Source: Melanopsichium pennsylvanicum
Lineage: Eukaryota > Basidiomycota > Ustilaginomycetes > Ustilaginales
Direction of reading: 5' to 3'
Assembly (NCBI GenBank): GCA_900208305.1
Contig: OAPG01000001.1
Location: forward strand, 186,001-250,000
DNA length: 64,000 bases
The first letter of the stretch is position 1, and each line of letters opens with the position of its first letter. Below are positions 18,711 to 29,412 of the stretch, in pieces. Below the pieces are notes generated by a model. It was not told where the DNA came from, made no database searches, and saw only the letters and a program-made list of their open reading frames with translations. A program made the position numbers and the translations under genes.

Positions 18711-19897
18711 ATGTGTGCTTTAGGCAGGTGGGACCGACTTAGGGTTCCTCCTCCTCTTCTAACTTAATTTGTTTTGCTCTTTTACCATGTTTGAAAATGC
18801 GGAAAACGGACTGGAGTTGACCGTAACCTGAATTTTTTTAACGAGATCTAACACTCCATTCAGAATTCGCCGCACAAGTTTTTTTTCTGGTTTCGGTCAA
18901 GTCCGAGATTCATATGCGGAGTGTAAATTTGGTTGAAAACCATCTTATCTCTCTGTCTGATAGACATATTTGTGCATCGACGACCTTAAAAAGCGCTCAA
19001 TTTGATTCGTTGTTTGCTGATTTGCCACCTTCGCAATCTCGGTCGAGCTGGATGCAATCCTTATCGTACTGCTCGTGTTCCAGGCCCATGTAGCTTTTTC
19101 AACTGTGCGGCATCAATCGTCATTTTGTACAGACCTCGCACTCGCAAAACAGCGCATCATCTTTGTCAAGGTCAACTTCACGCAAGCATGAGAGTAAACA
19201 AAACCAAGATTCAACGAACACTTGTTCTGGGTTGTGATACCTTAGCTACCGAGTCCAAAAGCGCAGAATCGCTTCTGATTCGTCAAACAATCTCAAAGGG
19301 TTAGACAAGCCAATGCGGGCTTGGCGTGTCGAAAGCGTTATCATCATCTTGTTTGTGATTGACCTGTCTCATTCACGATTGTATGTAACACACTTGTTCC
19401 CGTCTTTTCAGCCCCGTTCTGCCACCGCGACTCGACCACATGATTCATGTACACTGCCGAGATAGCCATTCTTCAATACATGCATTATACCGGCTCACCC
19501 GTCCGTTGGTTTGAACTCGAACGTTCCCGTGCCTTTTGACCCTCTCCGTGTTGGTGCCCAAGCGAGCCGGTACCTCAACTACTGACTGCGCTTGGATGCT
19601 GTTCTCGACGCTGCTTACTCACTTGCCTTCACACCGTTTCTTCCTGCTATAAAGCGGGTCTAAACGACCTTGCTGTACAACACTCTCACCAAACCTATAT
19701 TACCCCGCTTCCACTTTGACATTTTCCTCATTCTTCCACTGCAACCCCACCCCCCCCTCTCATTGCCTTCATCAACGGCTGCTTTCAGAACAAGCAAAAT
19801 TACCAGCCCTGCTGCATTCCTGGATACCAATCCGGAGGAATTCCCACCCTGCCGACACACCAAGCTTGCCTTTGCCTTCTCAATCATCATTCCACTC

Positions 19898-19907
<10 letters not shown>

Positions 19908-19935
<28 letters not shown>
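19908..19935. repeat. Poly-T tract (28 T)
   Basis: Uninterrupted T run about 60 bp upstream of the purine permease start. It is probably part of its promoter or untranslated leader. Confidence 0.88.
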
Positions 19936-19995
19936 GGCTTCCCTGCTGACCATATCACTATCCCCCTCCCGACCCGTAAAGGGTAAGCCGTTCGA

Positions 19996-21867
19996 ATGGA
20001 TCAATCCTCCTCCGACGAGAATCATAAATACGACACAATGTCATTCAAACTAGCCACCGTCACCACCCAACCCTTTGCGCAATCTTCACCCCAATCTCAC
20101 ATCCTCACTTCGTCCGATCCTCACAATTCAGATGTGCCCGATGCTTCGACTTCCTGGACTCGCAATCCTCGCTCGCACGCTCGCCACCTGGCCAACAAGT
20201 TTAGCACACGCTCAGGCTGGTTGGGAGACTACAACTTTTCTGAGCTCTGTCTTCCTCGACTCTTCCCTTGGAAACCGAATTCGAAACTCAACGGAGAATC
20301 GGCTGAATCTCCCTTCTATGGTGTCCACGACGATCTTCCTGTCGCTGTTGCAGCTACTTGTGGATTGCAACATGCTCTCGCCATGTTGGGTGGACTCATC
20401 ACTCCTCCAATGATCATTGCCTCATCTCTCAACCTTTCTGCTGAAACTTCGGCATATCTCATTAGTGCAAGTTTGATCACGTCAGGGATCATTTCAGCAG
20501 TACAACAGAGTGCCATCCCTCTACCCTGGCTTGGTGGTAGGCAACTGGGTACAGGCCTTCTCAGCGTTGTGGGTACAAGTTTTGCCACTCTCTCTGTCAC
20601 AACCTCCATCTTTACCAATCTTTATAAGGACGGAACATGTCAACTCAACCCGGACGGAAGTAGAGCTCCATGCCCCGATGCGTATGGATATCTCATGGGA
20701 ACCGCAGCGGTTTGCGCTCTGCTAGAAGTAGCATTGAGTTTCTTACCACCAAGGGTTCTGAAACGATTGTTTCCTCCGATAGTGACAGGTACGGTGGTAC
20801 TTTTTATCGGTGTCAGACTCATAGGCGAGAGCGCCGTCCCTTCTTTTGGAGGAGGTTCGAGTTGTCATGGTACAACTCAACTTTGTACGGGTACGGATAG
20901 TAGGGCTTACATTTGGGGAGATGCGCATTATCTAGGATTGGGATTCTTGGCGTTCATGACGGTGGTGTTGGTCGAGATCTTTGGTTCACCTGCCATGCGA
21001 AATGCGAGCATCGCAATCGGTCTTCTCTTCCCTTTGGTCATTGCGGGTCCACTCGGTTACATGACTTCGGCTCCCATTGACAGCGCCAAATCTATCACTT
21101 TTCTTTGGGTGGAGACGTTCAAACTTCGGGTGTATGGTCCTGCAGTATTGCCGCTTATGGCGGTGTATATGAGTCTGATGATGGAGTGTATTGGGGATGT
21201 AACTGCAACGTCCGAGGTGTCCAAGATGGAAGTGGATGGTTTGGCCTATGATAGAAGAATCAGTGGTGGTGTACTTGTGGATGGTTTGGCAGGAGTTTTC
21301 AGCGCCCTGTTTACTGTTCCTCCTCTGTCGGTATTTGCACAGAACAATGGTGTAATTGCCATCACAAGGTGCGCAAATATACAGGCGGGAAGGTGGTGCT
21401 CCTTCTGGTTGATTCTATTCGGCATTATTGGTAAGCTCGCGGGATGTGTTCGAGCTATCCCACAACCAGTACTGGGAGGAGTACTGCTCGTGCTTTTCGG
21501 AAGTATCGCTGTTAGTGGTATCAAAGTGTTGCAGAACGTGACATTTACAAGGAGGAACCGATTCATCCTGGCGCTCAGCTTTGGATTTGGATTTGGCACG
21601 CTGCTGATAGACGATCTGTTCAGCAACTTGTTCACTTACAATGGTGGCAACAAGGCACTGACTGGATTCCTGGATAGTATTGTGATCGTATTAAGCACTC
21701 CCTTCCTCATCAGCGCGTTGGTGGGTATGGTGGCAAATGGCATCCTGCCCTTGGATGAGGAAGATAGGCAGTTGCAGAGGCGACGAGATGCTGGTTTGGA
21801 AGCGCAGCAGCAATCGCAACAAGGACATCTGGGACACGCTACTCCTGATGAGAAGGCGTCCGCCTAG
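19996..21867 (+). CDS. Xanthine/uric acid permease, NAT (NCS2) family
   Basis: 623 residues, one exon, about 12-14 membrane segments. Plasma-membrane proton symporter for purines of the UapA/UapC type. The NAT signature QNNGVIAITR is at residues 449-458, the QH motif (CGLQHALAM) at 135-136, and an acidic substrate-site residue lies in MECIGDVTATSEVS (E397). The QNNG form is that of fungal urate/xanthine carriers, so this specificity is inferred. The N-terminal ~100 residues are hydrophilic, and a hydrophilic C-tail has Gln-rich sequence. A second ATG at 20038 is possible. Length is slightly greater than UapA (574) owing to the leader. Confidence 0.93.
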   Translation: MDQSSSDENHKYDTMSFKLATVTTQPFAQSSPQSHILTSSDPHNSDVPDASTSWTRNPRSHARHLANKFSTRSGWLGDYNFSELCLPRLFPWKPNSKLNGESAESPFYGVHDDLPVAVAATCGLQHALAMLGGLITPPMIIASSLNLSAETSAYLISASLITSGIISAVQQSAIPLPWLGGRQLGTGLLSVVGTSFATLSVTTSIFTNLYKDGTCQLNPDGSRAPCPDAYGYLMGTAAVCALLEVALSFLPPRVLKRLFPPIVTGTVVLFIGVRLIGESAVPSFGGGSSCHGTTQLCTGTDSRAYIWGDAHYLGLGFLAFMTVVLVEIFGSPAMRNASIAIGLLFPLVIAGPLGYMTSAPIDSAKSITFLWVETFKLRVYGPAVLPLMAVYMSLMMECIGDVTATSEVSKMEVDGLAYDRRISGGVLVDGLAGVFSALFTVPPLSVFAQNNGVIAITRCANIQAGRWCSFWLILFGIIGKLAGCVRAIPQPVLGGVLLVLFGSIAVSGIKVLQNVTFTRRNRFILALSFGFGFGTLLIDDLFSNLFTYNGGNKALTGFLDSIVIVLSTPFLISALVGMVANGILPLDEEDRQLQRRRDAGLEAQQQSQQGHLGHATPDEKASA

Positions 21868-22061
21868 AACCTACTTTGTTCAGAAAAACACCTTCTTATA
21901 TTGCACTGTATACTTTTTTTTTTTACATATATATTTTTTATGCAAGGATACACTCTCAGGCCTTATGTCATTAACGACAAATGCTCATGTGATTGTTATT
22001 CCAACGGGTGTTGTGCTATGGAATGAAGAGTGTATGTTGAGGTATGCGAGTGGAGGGCAGC

Positions 22062-22609
22062 TTAGAGCACCAGAGTACCGGCAATAGCGCTGCCGAGCAA
22101 AATGGTGAACGCTGCGGCGAGCGCGTTGATGGGCAGACCCATGTTTAGCTGAGATGCAGCGTTGGAGGTACCAGAGGAAGCGGCACTGGTTGCAACGCTA
22201 GCGACCGAGCTTGCTCCATTGGTGGCGACACTGGCAGCACCGCTGGTGGCCTGCGACGCGACGCTGGTTGCGCCAGTGGCGAGAGAGGTTCCGACGCTGG
22301 CAGCACCCGAGGTGACTGTTGAAAAAGCGCCTCCTGCACCCGATGTTACTGTGGAAAAAGCACCGCCTGCACCCGATGTGACAGTGGAAAACACACCGGC
22401 TGCTCCCGAGGTCACATCGCCGAAGGCGCTAGTAACGTCGCTGAGGACTGCAACGTTGGCAATACAGACCGAATGTACAGAGTCCAAGAGGTCGTCAAAG
22501 GTGAGCACTGTGAATAGCTTCAAATCATGATTGATCGGATGCGAGTCTACTTACTCTGAGCCTGAGTGCCAGCAATAAGGAGGGCAAGGAGGAAAGCGTG
22601 AAGGTACAT
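22062..22609 (-). CDS. Small secreted, repetitive Ser/Ala/Thr/Gly-rich protein, GPI-type
   Basis: Two exons: 22609-22555 and 22447-22062, intron 107 bp, 146 residues. Exon 1 encodes an 18-residue signal peptide (MYLHAFLLALLIAGTQAQ). The mature part is repetitive, including three near-identical 11-residue units (STVTSGAGGAF type, 33-bp DNA units around 22310-22410) and later SVAS/SGAAS repeats. It ends in a hydrophobic tail (AAFTILLGSAIAGTLVL) suited to GPI attachment. An alternative upstream acceptor about 60 bp earlier keeps the same frame and adds 20 residues. No enzymatic domain is seen. Likely a cell-wall or surface protein; smuts have many such short secreted proteins. Confidence 0.75.
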
Positions 22610-23632
22610 GGTGGAGTTTGTGAACTGCATCTTTTTTTTTGTAATGTGGTTTCGGTATGAAGATCGTGGACTTTCGTATGGTTAATGTTAGAGACAAGAT
22701 AGATGATGGTCGTGTGAACAAGTTTGGAGGAGTAGTGATCTATATATGGCTGTCATGAATCAGTTGCGGGGAGGGGCGTGTGATGCAAACGATAAAATAC
22801 CGACTCGACGAGACGATGCTTGAAGCGAGGTACAAAGATTCGCAACGCATCTTTGCCCACTCAATCTTGTCTAACTTAACTCTACTCTATATTCTGCCTA
22901 TGATATCAAGATGGAGCAGTACAATGCTAGCCTCGTAACATGACGGGGCAATTGAGCAGTAATTTGAAAGTGTGAAATTAGGCTCAAACCCTGGTCAGCC
23001 GCTCAAATACCGAAGCGGTTACGTTGCCAAGCCAAGCTAAATTCGTACGATCAAGGCATACTGTAATGGATTTGGAGAGTGGGAGAGGCCAAACATTGTT
23101 GTGCGGTGTAACTGTTGTCACAAGTTGCGGAATGTCAAACAAACTTCATACTTGGTACTGGCGCGTATGTCGTCATACTGCTTTGCTATTTATAAATACA
23201 AAAATAAAAAAAATTTGCTACACTAAATTCATTAATACCTACGCCAACAAAAATCATGGCATCACACAGTGGAAAAAGTATTTTCTACTGTAAATATGTT
23301 AGATCTGCATTTCAACACTTTTGACGTGGGAGTCACTTTCTTTCCCCGCACTTTCACGTTTTCTGTGTTTTTTTTTTTTGTGTCTTCTGATTTTGGCTCG
23401 CCGTACTGCACACCCGAATTATTAGGCAGAATCCAATAATATGCCGAGCAACACCATTGTCAATCCCCTCAATCTCAATCCCAACCTGTTCAATCTCAAT
23501 TCAATCTCGTTATCCCAGTACCACTTTTGTTCTCATCACATCTTGACCATATCTCGTCAAGAATTGTTAAATCACAATCTCTCACCATCCCGCACAAGAT
23601 CATTCGGATCTTGGTGAGTGTTCCGAGTTAAA
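22610..23632. other. Divergent spacer, small secreted protein / TMEM135-like gene
   Basis: 1.0 kb, A/T-rich in its right half (23150-23420). It contains two copies of a recurrent TACAcTAAATTC/ACTGTAAAT-type motif around 23217 and 23284. No gene seen. Confidence 0.5.
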
Positions 23633-25204
23633 ATGGCCTCGCCTCTCTCCGCCAACCAAACCATCCCTTCGAAAAACCCAGTACCTTCCAGCATCGCCCA
23701 ACTTCAATCGTTCCTATCGGATCCCCCACTACCCACTAACGCACGTATCCCAGCTCGCGCATTTGCACTCGGATACTCTACAAATGTCGTGCTCGACGGT
23801 CTCCTCCCTTTAGCTCTACGCAAAAAAGCGCCTGGCCAAGCCTTGAAGGCTTTCATGTCGTTGAAATCGCTCCAATCGGGTTCAGTTCTTGCGCTTTTCT
23901 CTGCCATCTATCGAATCCTTCTGAAGCGTTTCACTGCTCTTCGACTCAAACTTTTGGCAAGGTCGTGCAACAAGAATTCTTTCGACTATGAACTTGGTAG
24001 GCATCGAATCAAAGCCAGACTTGTAAGCTTGCTCAACTCGGCGGCTTTGGTACCTTTCACCGCGTCTCTGGCAGCAAGTACGGTATTGGCACTTTTCCCT
24101 ATTCCTAGTTTACGTCGATCAATGGGGCTTTGGCTGTCAACAAAAGCAGTCGAGAATCTTTATTCCCATTTGAGACGGGTCGAATCAAGATCGGTCATGT
24201 GGGTCCCGGATTGGGTGGGAGCATCTCTGTTTTATGCGATTAGCAACGGTCAACTGTTGTGGACGTTTTTATTTGAACCTTCTTGCTTTCCTTCTTCCTA
24301 TGGTAGGGTGATTTTGGCAAGAAGCACTTCGTACATTCCACCTCGACCCATTGGTTTACCAGATTCAATCGCTTGGCCTGAACCCAGAGATATCGCAAAT
24401 ACAATTGCTACACTTTCAACCCCAACCAAAACTAGCGCAGCTTACCCTGGATTTAAAGCTCCCGTACTTTCCAGTCTTAACCCATCCAAACATCCAAGTT
24501 CAAAGTACACTTTGGTGAATCCAGTGTTGGATTTTTCACCTGCTCATCCGGCTCATTCGAGATTATTGTGTGCGATTTTGCATCCTACTCAACCCAGTTG
24601 TAGTAAAAATTTGGTCAACTTTTTCTTGACCGAATGGCAAGCGAGTGCCAAATTCGTTGCGATTTTCACACTTGCATCCCAATTGCTTGGAGGATATAAA
24701 AAATTCGTTAAAGATCCCGAAACCGCACTTTTCAAATTTGCACTTGCGGTGATTCAAGGAGCTACAGTGATCAGTGGAAGTATAGGAACAGCATGGGGTT
24801 TGACATGTTTTTTCCAACATTATCTACCTAAAACTTGGATCCCAACAAAACGCTACTTTCTCAACGGTTTCCTAAGTTCCATCTTCATCTTAGCCGTTCC
24901 AAACACTAGAAGATCTCAATTGTCAAGTTATGTCACAAGACAATCTCTAGACGCAACTTACAAGGTAGCCAAAATAAAAAATTGGCTCAATCCTCTCCCA
25001 CAAGCTGATACCCTCTTGATAGCTCTAGGTTTAGCAACACTAACAGCTCTCTACGAAACAAGGCCAACCAAATCAGTCGAATCATCAATAAGAAAATCAA
25101 TCTGGTTCCTAATAGGTCCTCCAGCTACATCCGACAAGATCAAACAGGCGCAGTTACAATGGTCCCCAACCTCCAACGACGATAGCAAAAAGAAAGCTCA
25201 GTAA
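23633..25204 (+). CDS. TMEM135-like membrane protein
   Basis: 523 residues from the ATG at 23633 (a GTG 15 bp upstream is ignored). Several hydrophobic segments are present. The central block LCAILHPTQPSCSKN, followed by FFLTEWQASAKFVAIFTLASQLL, resembles the N-terminal domain of TMEM135-type proteins. These are four-to-five-pass membrane proteins of peroxisomes and mitochondria related to the Tim17 group. Fungal relatives are mostly uncharacterised. The N-terminal 60 residues are hydrophilic and the C-tail is charged (DDSKKKAQ). Molecular function is not established, and the family call is moderate. It ends 162 bp from the convergent phenylalanine ammonia-lyase gene. Confidence 0.6.
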   Translation: MASPLSANQTIPSKNPVPSSIAQLQSFLSDPPLPTNARIPARAFALGYSTNVVLDGLLPLALRKKAPGQALKAFMSLKSLQSGSVLALFSAIYRILLKRFTALRLKLLARSCNKNSFDYELGRHRIKARLVSLLNSAALVPFTASLAASTVLALFPIPSLRRSMGLWLSTKAVENLYSHLRRVESRSVMWVPDWVGASLFYAISNGQLLWTFLFEPSCFPSSYGRVILARSTSYIPPRPIGLPDSIAWPEPRDIANTIATLSTPTKTSAAYPGFKAPVLSSLNPSKHPSSKYTLVNPVLDFSPAHPAHSRLLCAILHPTQPSCSKNLVNFFLTEWQASAKFVAIFTLASQLLGGYKKFVKDPETALFKFALAVIQGATVISGSIGTAWGLTCFFQHYLPKTWIPTKRYFLNGFLSSIFILAVPNTRRSQLSSYVTRQSLDATYKVAKIKNWLNPLPQADTLLIALGLATLTALYETRPTKSVESSIRKSIWFLIGPPATSDKIKQAQLQWSPTSNDDSKKKAQ

Positions 25205-25366
25205 TCAATCTCTCATCACATTGCTGTCTCGCAAAATCGACCGCAAGAATGTCTATTGATCATCATTTGGTGTTGCATCTTACATCCTTACACTTACATC
25301 TTAGTGTCTCTTTCGATCTTAGATTTCTTTCTCTTTCTTTTCTTTCTTTCTTTCTTTTGACTCCTC

Positions 25367-27556
25367 TTACAAATCCTTTTCGAGCTCCGAAAGCATGTTG
25401 TAAAGCTCCCCATCTCTAATACTCGCATAGATGACCGAGACGTAACCTCCGGTTGTGTTCCACTGAGCAAACTCTCCTTTGAACTCGTTCAAATTCTCTT
25501 TGCCATGCATAGGTACTCCCAGCGTCTTTCTAACAAACTCGTATGCCCGTCTGGTCTTTCCGAGTAAATGCGATGCATGGCAAGCATGTGGGTTGTCGAG
25601 AAACTCGACCGTGACGTCTCTGTACATCTTTTCCGTGTCGGCCACACCCGCCGCACGCCACTTGACAATGTTGCGCAGAGGGTCGGCTCCACCCCCTGAA
25701 GGAAGCTCGGAGAAATACTTGACCAATACCGAAGATGCATCTTGGTACGTCTCAACCAGACGGTCGCCTAGGTCCTTGGACGAAGTCTCGTCCAAACGTT
25801 TCGACATGGACTTGAGAACCAGAATGGCGATTTCCTCCTGCTTTGCTTGGTCCATCCATTCGCCAAAGTGATGCTTGAGAGATACAAGCATGAGTTCGGG
25901 AAGCTGTGCTGCCACCTTGTGCTGAAGCGCTCGAATGTCCAATGCCTGACACAAGAGGTACAGCGACCAGGCTTGGATCATGGACAGGCATTCGACCGCC
26001 TGCAGCGTCTGTCTACCACTGATGAGCGCCAGACTGTTGATGGCCTGGTTGGCCATCTCGGCGCTCTGGACATGCGTAGACACTGGATTGCCCAAAAACA
26101 TCAACTCGGACGTAACACTGGCGAGCGCGATATCGATACCTTTGGCGTGAAAGTTGAGGCTCAAGTCCGGGGTGGAAGCCAAGTTGGCGGGCAGACCTCG
26201 GTTCATAGCAGGGTTGACCAGCTCCGTCATCTGTTGGAAAGTCATCTTGCCCATGGCACAAAGGGCAAGCCGAATCTTTTCGACGGCGTTTGTCATGGCC
26301 ATGGCCTGGAAGTTTCCTCCGTGGTGGATACGGCCATCTCCATCGTAGGGGTCGATCATGGGGTTGTCGGTGGTCGAGTTGATCTCAATGTCGACTGAGC
26401 GCTTGGCGTTTTCGATATCCTCGAGACCGGGTCCGACCCACTGAGACGCGGTTCGAAGCGTGTAGCGATCCTGACGCAGGGTTCCACTGTCTTCAGAGAA
26501 GAGCACATGCTTCTCGTTCTCGAGGTGTTCAGCAAGCTGAGAGCCCGAGAGAAGCGCACGGATGTACTTTGCCGATTTGATCTGGCCTGGGTGAGGGCGT
26601 GCAATTTCGTGGATGAAGGGCGCAAACGAGGCATCGGTTCCCTTGAGCGCCTCGACAGCCATGGCGGTGGTGAGCTGAGTGAGCGCAGCGAGCTTGTCGG
26701 CTTCATACGTGGCGAGACCAGCAACGGATGCAGAAAATGCGGTACCGTTGAGCAATCCAAGCGCCTCTTTGGGTTCGTATTGAACAGGGGTGATGTTGTG
26801 CATACGGCAAGCTTGGTCCGCGGTGACTCTGACGCGCTGACCCGACTTGTGATCGGTGACCCAGCAGTAGATGCCTCTCTGACCGGCAAGAGCACCAGCG
26901 ACGTAGCTGAGCGGGCTCAAGTCTCCACTAGCCGAGATGGAGGATCGGACGGGCACGACGGGAGTGACGTTGTTCTCGAGGAAGAGCTTTTGCATCTTGT
27001 CGAGGACCTCCCATCGCACGCCGCTGTGGCCTCGCATGAGGGAGCTGAGTCGGACGACGATGGCACCTCTCACCCAAGCTTCGGGCATGATCAAGCTCGA
27101 CTCGGTATCAGTCAAAGGCAGCGCGAATGGCGCGCTACTGGTCTCGCCTGTAGGGAAGGTGTAAGGGACGGGAAGCACGCCGCACTGTTGCATCTGTAGA
27201 AGTGCGAGCTGCAAAGCCCTTGTGTTGGCGGTACGCGAATCTGCAGAACCACCGAAACCGGTGTTGATGCCGTAAATCGACTCACCGCGGTCGAGCTTTG
27301 CGATGAGGGAAGAAACGGAATCGTCGATGCGCTTGCGAGTTGCGGGGGAGTTGTCGAGGATTGGGATGTGACCGTAGCGAGCTGAGGCGACCAGGCCTTG
27401 TATCTTAAGATTGTGACCGTCGATGACGACTTGTTCAGTGCGGAAGGAGGATGCCTTGCGTAGTTTGGTGTCTGAAGGTTGAACGAGAAGACCTGGTCGC
27501 GCAGAAGCCACGACAGCAGGAGTGGCAGAGGGGAGGACGTCTGCTGTGGGTGCCAT
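25367..27556 (-). CDS. Phenylalanine ammonia-lyase
   Basis: 729 residues, one exon, start ATG at 27556. The enzyme deaminates L-phenylalanine (and often tyrosine) to cinnamate and ammonia. The MIO prosthetic group forms from A209-S210-G211 in RSSISASGDLSPLSYVAGAL. The catalytic tyrosine is Y95 in GESIYGINTGFGG. Further family blocks are LLNGTAFSASVAGLA, STTDNPMIDP and NFQAMAMTNAVEKIR. Length and organisation match basidiomycete PALs. The selectivity loop reads LLQMQQCG, where yeast-type PAL/TAL has H-Q. Leader sequences up to about 27900 are pyrimidine-rich. Confidence 0.95.
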   Translation of the reverse strand: MAPTADVLPSATPAVVASARPGLLVQPSDTKLRKASSFRTEQVVIDGHNLKIQGLVASARYGHIPILDNSPATRKRIDDSVSSLIAKLDRGESIYGINTGFGGSADSRTANTRALQLALLQMQQCGVLPVPYTFPTGETSSAPFALPLTDTESSLIMPEAWVRGAIVVRLSSLMRGHSGVRWEVLDKMQKLFLENNVTPVVPVRSSISASGDLSPLSYVAGALAGQRGIYCWVTDHKSGQRVRVTADQACRMHNITPVQYEPKEALGLLNGTAFSASVAGLATYEADKLAALTQLTTAMAVEALKGTDASFAPFIHEIARPHPGQIKSAKYIRALLSGSQLAEHLENEKHVLFSEDSGTLRQDRYTLRTASQWVGPGLEDIENAKRSVDIEINSTTDNPMIDPYDGDGRIHHGGNFQAMAMTNAVEKIRLALCAMGKMTFQQMTELVNPAMNRGLPANLASTPDLSLNFHAKGIDIALASVTSELMFLGNPVSTHVQSAEMANQAINSLALISGRQTLQAVECLSMIQAWSLYLLCQALDIRALQHKVAAQLPELMLVSLKHHFGEWMDQAKQEEIAILVLKSMSKRLDETSSKDLGDRLVETYQDASSVLVKYFSELPSGGGADPLRNIVKWRAAGVADTEKMYRDVTVEFLDNPHACHASHLLGKTRRAYEFVRKTLGVPMHGKENLNEFKGEFAQWNTTGGYVSVIYASIRDGELYNMLSELEKDL

Positions 27557-29000
27557 TTTGATGATGGAGCGAGGATGAGGAGTGACAAAGACGTAAGGAG
27601 GATGCGAGTTTTGAGTTTCGGATAGATCTGCGAGAGGGACACGATGGTAAGGGAAGCGGGAACGGGGGAAGTTGAGAATGGAGCTCCAAATTAGTTCTTA
27701 TAGTGAATGCTCGCACAACAGTCAATCTCTCTCTCTTTCTCTCTCTATGAGGAGCGGAATAGCCGTCTACGAAGAAGGTACAGCGACAAAAGGTCAGGTC
27801 AGGTCTGACTCTGGAATGGAGAGTAGAAAGGGTGCTCAAACCCATCCATCGCGTGCATGCCGAAAGTGTCTCCAAATCCACCTCGCAGTGTCGTGAATAA
27901 GCAGGACGCACTCACACACACATGTGCCACTTGTTGTTGGATCCATTCCCGGTTGTTGCTTATCAAGACTATGCAGTACAGTAAATTTACAGTGCGTTCG
28001 GCTTAGCAGCATAACACACGCAGACGGGTGTCAACCGAGGAAAAGGGGCTGGCGCATTTCATTTGTCTTGAACAAAAAAGGGGTTGCGGAGTAGCCGAAG
28101 ATAGCCAGAGATGCGCTATCCGACACTCGACCCACACCTACTCAGACTGTACTGTGACTGCCATTCGACACATGCGGAGGAACACAGCGACGTTGCAGCC
28201 AAACCAACACAGTGATAGTGTGGAGAAATTTGATGTAGAAGCAATCGCGGATCTGCATTCGACGCGCTCAATTTTTCGGTCGAGTTTGTCGCTTTTACCG
28301 GCCATCATGCGTCTGTCAAGGCTATTATACCGTAATATGACAATCAGAACAAGTTCACGAGGGGTCTTTGGTCAGCCAAAGTTGGTAACCAAATTTACAA
28401 TATCACACAAGTCAAGCTTTTCGGTCTTGATAGTTCAGTATCATAGTGTACGTATCCACTCTCGGCTCAAATATCACAAACTGGATGGGTGCGCAATCGT
28501 ATAGCTGTAACGTGAACTGTCTACTGTTTTTCGGCAGAACCGAAAACCATTGAAATGAGACACTGTCCCACTAAGTGCAACCCAATAAATTTGCGCACAA
28601 TAATTTAAATTACATGAGATGTTAGACTCAAAAAAGCTTATTGTGTAGATTCACTCTTATTCCGGTCCCAATTCAGTCAACAGATGTGATGAGTCCATTG
28701 TCAAATTCAAGTATACCTAAGCCCATGAATCAGTATAGTTGCAAGAGTATTTGTGCTGTTCCAGGATGTTTCAGTGTGCCACACAACAAGAAATCCAGCT
28801 GTCAGGATCACACTCTCACCTGCATTCTGAATTTAACTACAACAATGTCATGGTACTGCAAGATCAACAAGTAAACCATTTATCTCAAGATGCAGAGAGG
28901 GAGAGACAATTGGCATTCATCCAAACATGCAATCACTACACAAAACATATATTTTGCCTTGACCAGGCATTGAATTAACTTCTAGCATGTTCATCCTTCA
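27557..29000. other. Gene-poor spacer
   Basis: 1.4 kb with no convincing gene. The first 350 bp are the PAL leader. The part from 28500 on is more A/T-rich and unlike the flanking genes, and leads into the transposase relic, so it may include more of that element. A palindromic ACAGTAAATTTACAGT-type motif lies near 27978. Confidence 0.5.
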
Positions 29001-29363
29001 AGTACTCAACTTATTGGTCTTAGCAAATCTACTGTGCAGTACATAAGCAAAAGCGCACCTGTAGACATCCCAAAGTGAAAAGGGGGTTGGCCAAAACAAA
29101 TACAGCCCTGTCATCTCTGCTTCTGCTTCCTGGACCTGCAATTTGAGCTCAATTGCAATGAAACCGCTAAGGGAGCTTGCCAAGCATTAAAGAAAACCTT
29201 CAACATCAATGCTTGCCCAACAACAGTAAGGAAGGTGCTCCAGTTCATTCAGTTCAAATTGCACAGAAAGCAACCACAGCCTTTTTCTCAAGGAGCAAGA
29301 CCTCAAAGATTGTATGAAGTTTGCTCTCAAGCACAGGAATTGGACAGTTGAAGACTGGAAGAG
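29001..29363 (+). pseudogene. Tc1/mariner-type transposase fragment
   Basis: Reading the plus strand gives STQLIGLSKSTVQYISKS (helix-turn-helix like), then a stop, a basic linker, a second stretch with TTVRKVLQ, and after a frame change LKDCMKFALKHRNWTVEDWKR. The HRNWTVEDWK block is the hallmark just before the first catalytic aspartate of Tc1-type transposases. At least one stop and one frameshift interrupt it, and the catalytic DDE/D domain is missing: the similarity ends about 50 bp before the 3' end of the oxoprolinase-like gene. Confidence 0.72.
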
Positions 29364-29412
29364 GGGATACACGGCCAGAACGACTGTAAAAGGTCACCAA
29401 GGAGTCCTTACA

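Larger units (their letters stand above)
18573..19995. other. Divergent spacer, MoaA / purine permease
   Basis: 1.4 kb between divergent genes, with no convincing coding frame. It holds a 19-bp tandem repeat (18652-18710) and a 28-T run (19908-19935) in the pyrimidine-rich leader of the permease. Confidence 0.55.

Noticed and set aside
19002..19304. 100-codon frame in the spacer before the purine permease
   Set aside because: It begins with TTG, has no domain or signal, and lies in A/T-variable spacer DNA.
26507..27199. 230-codon plus-strand frame opposite phenylalanine ammonia-lyase
   Set aside because: It is antisense to a well-supported conserved gene. Open antisense frames are common where codon bias is strong, and its sequence shows no domain.
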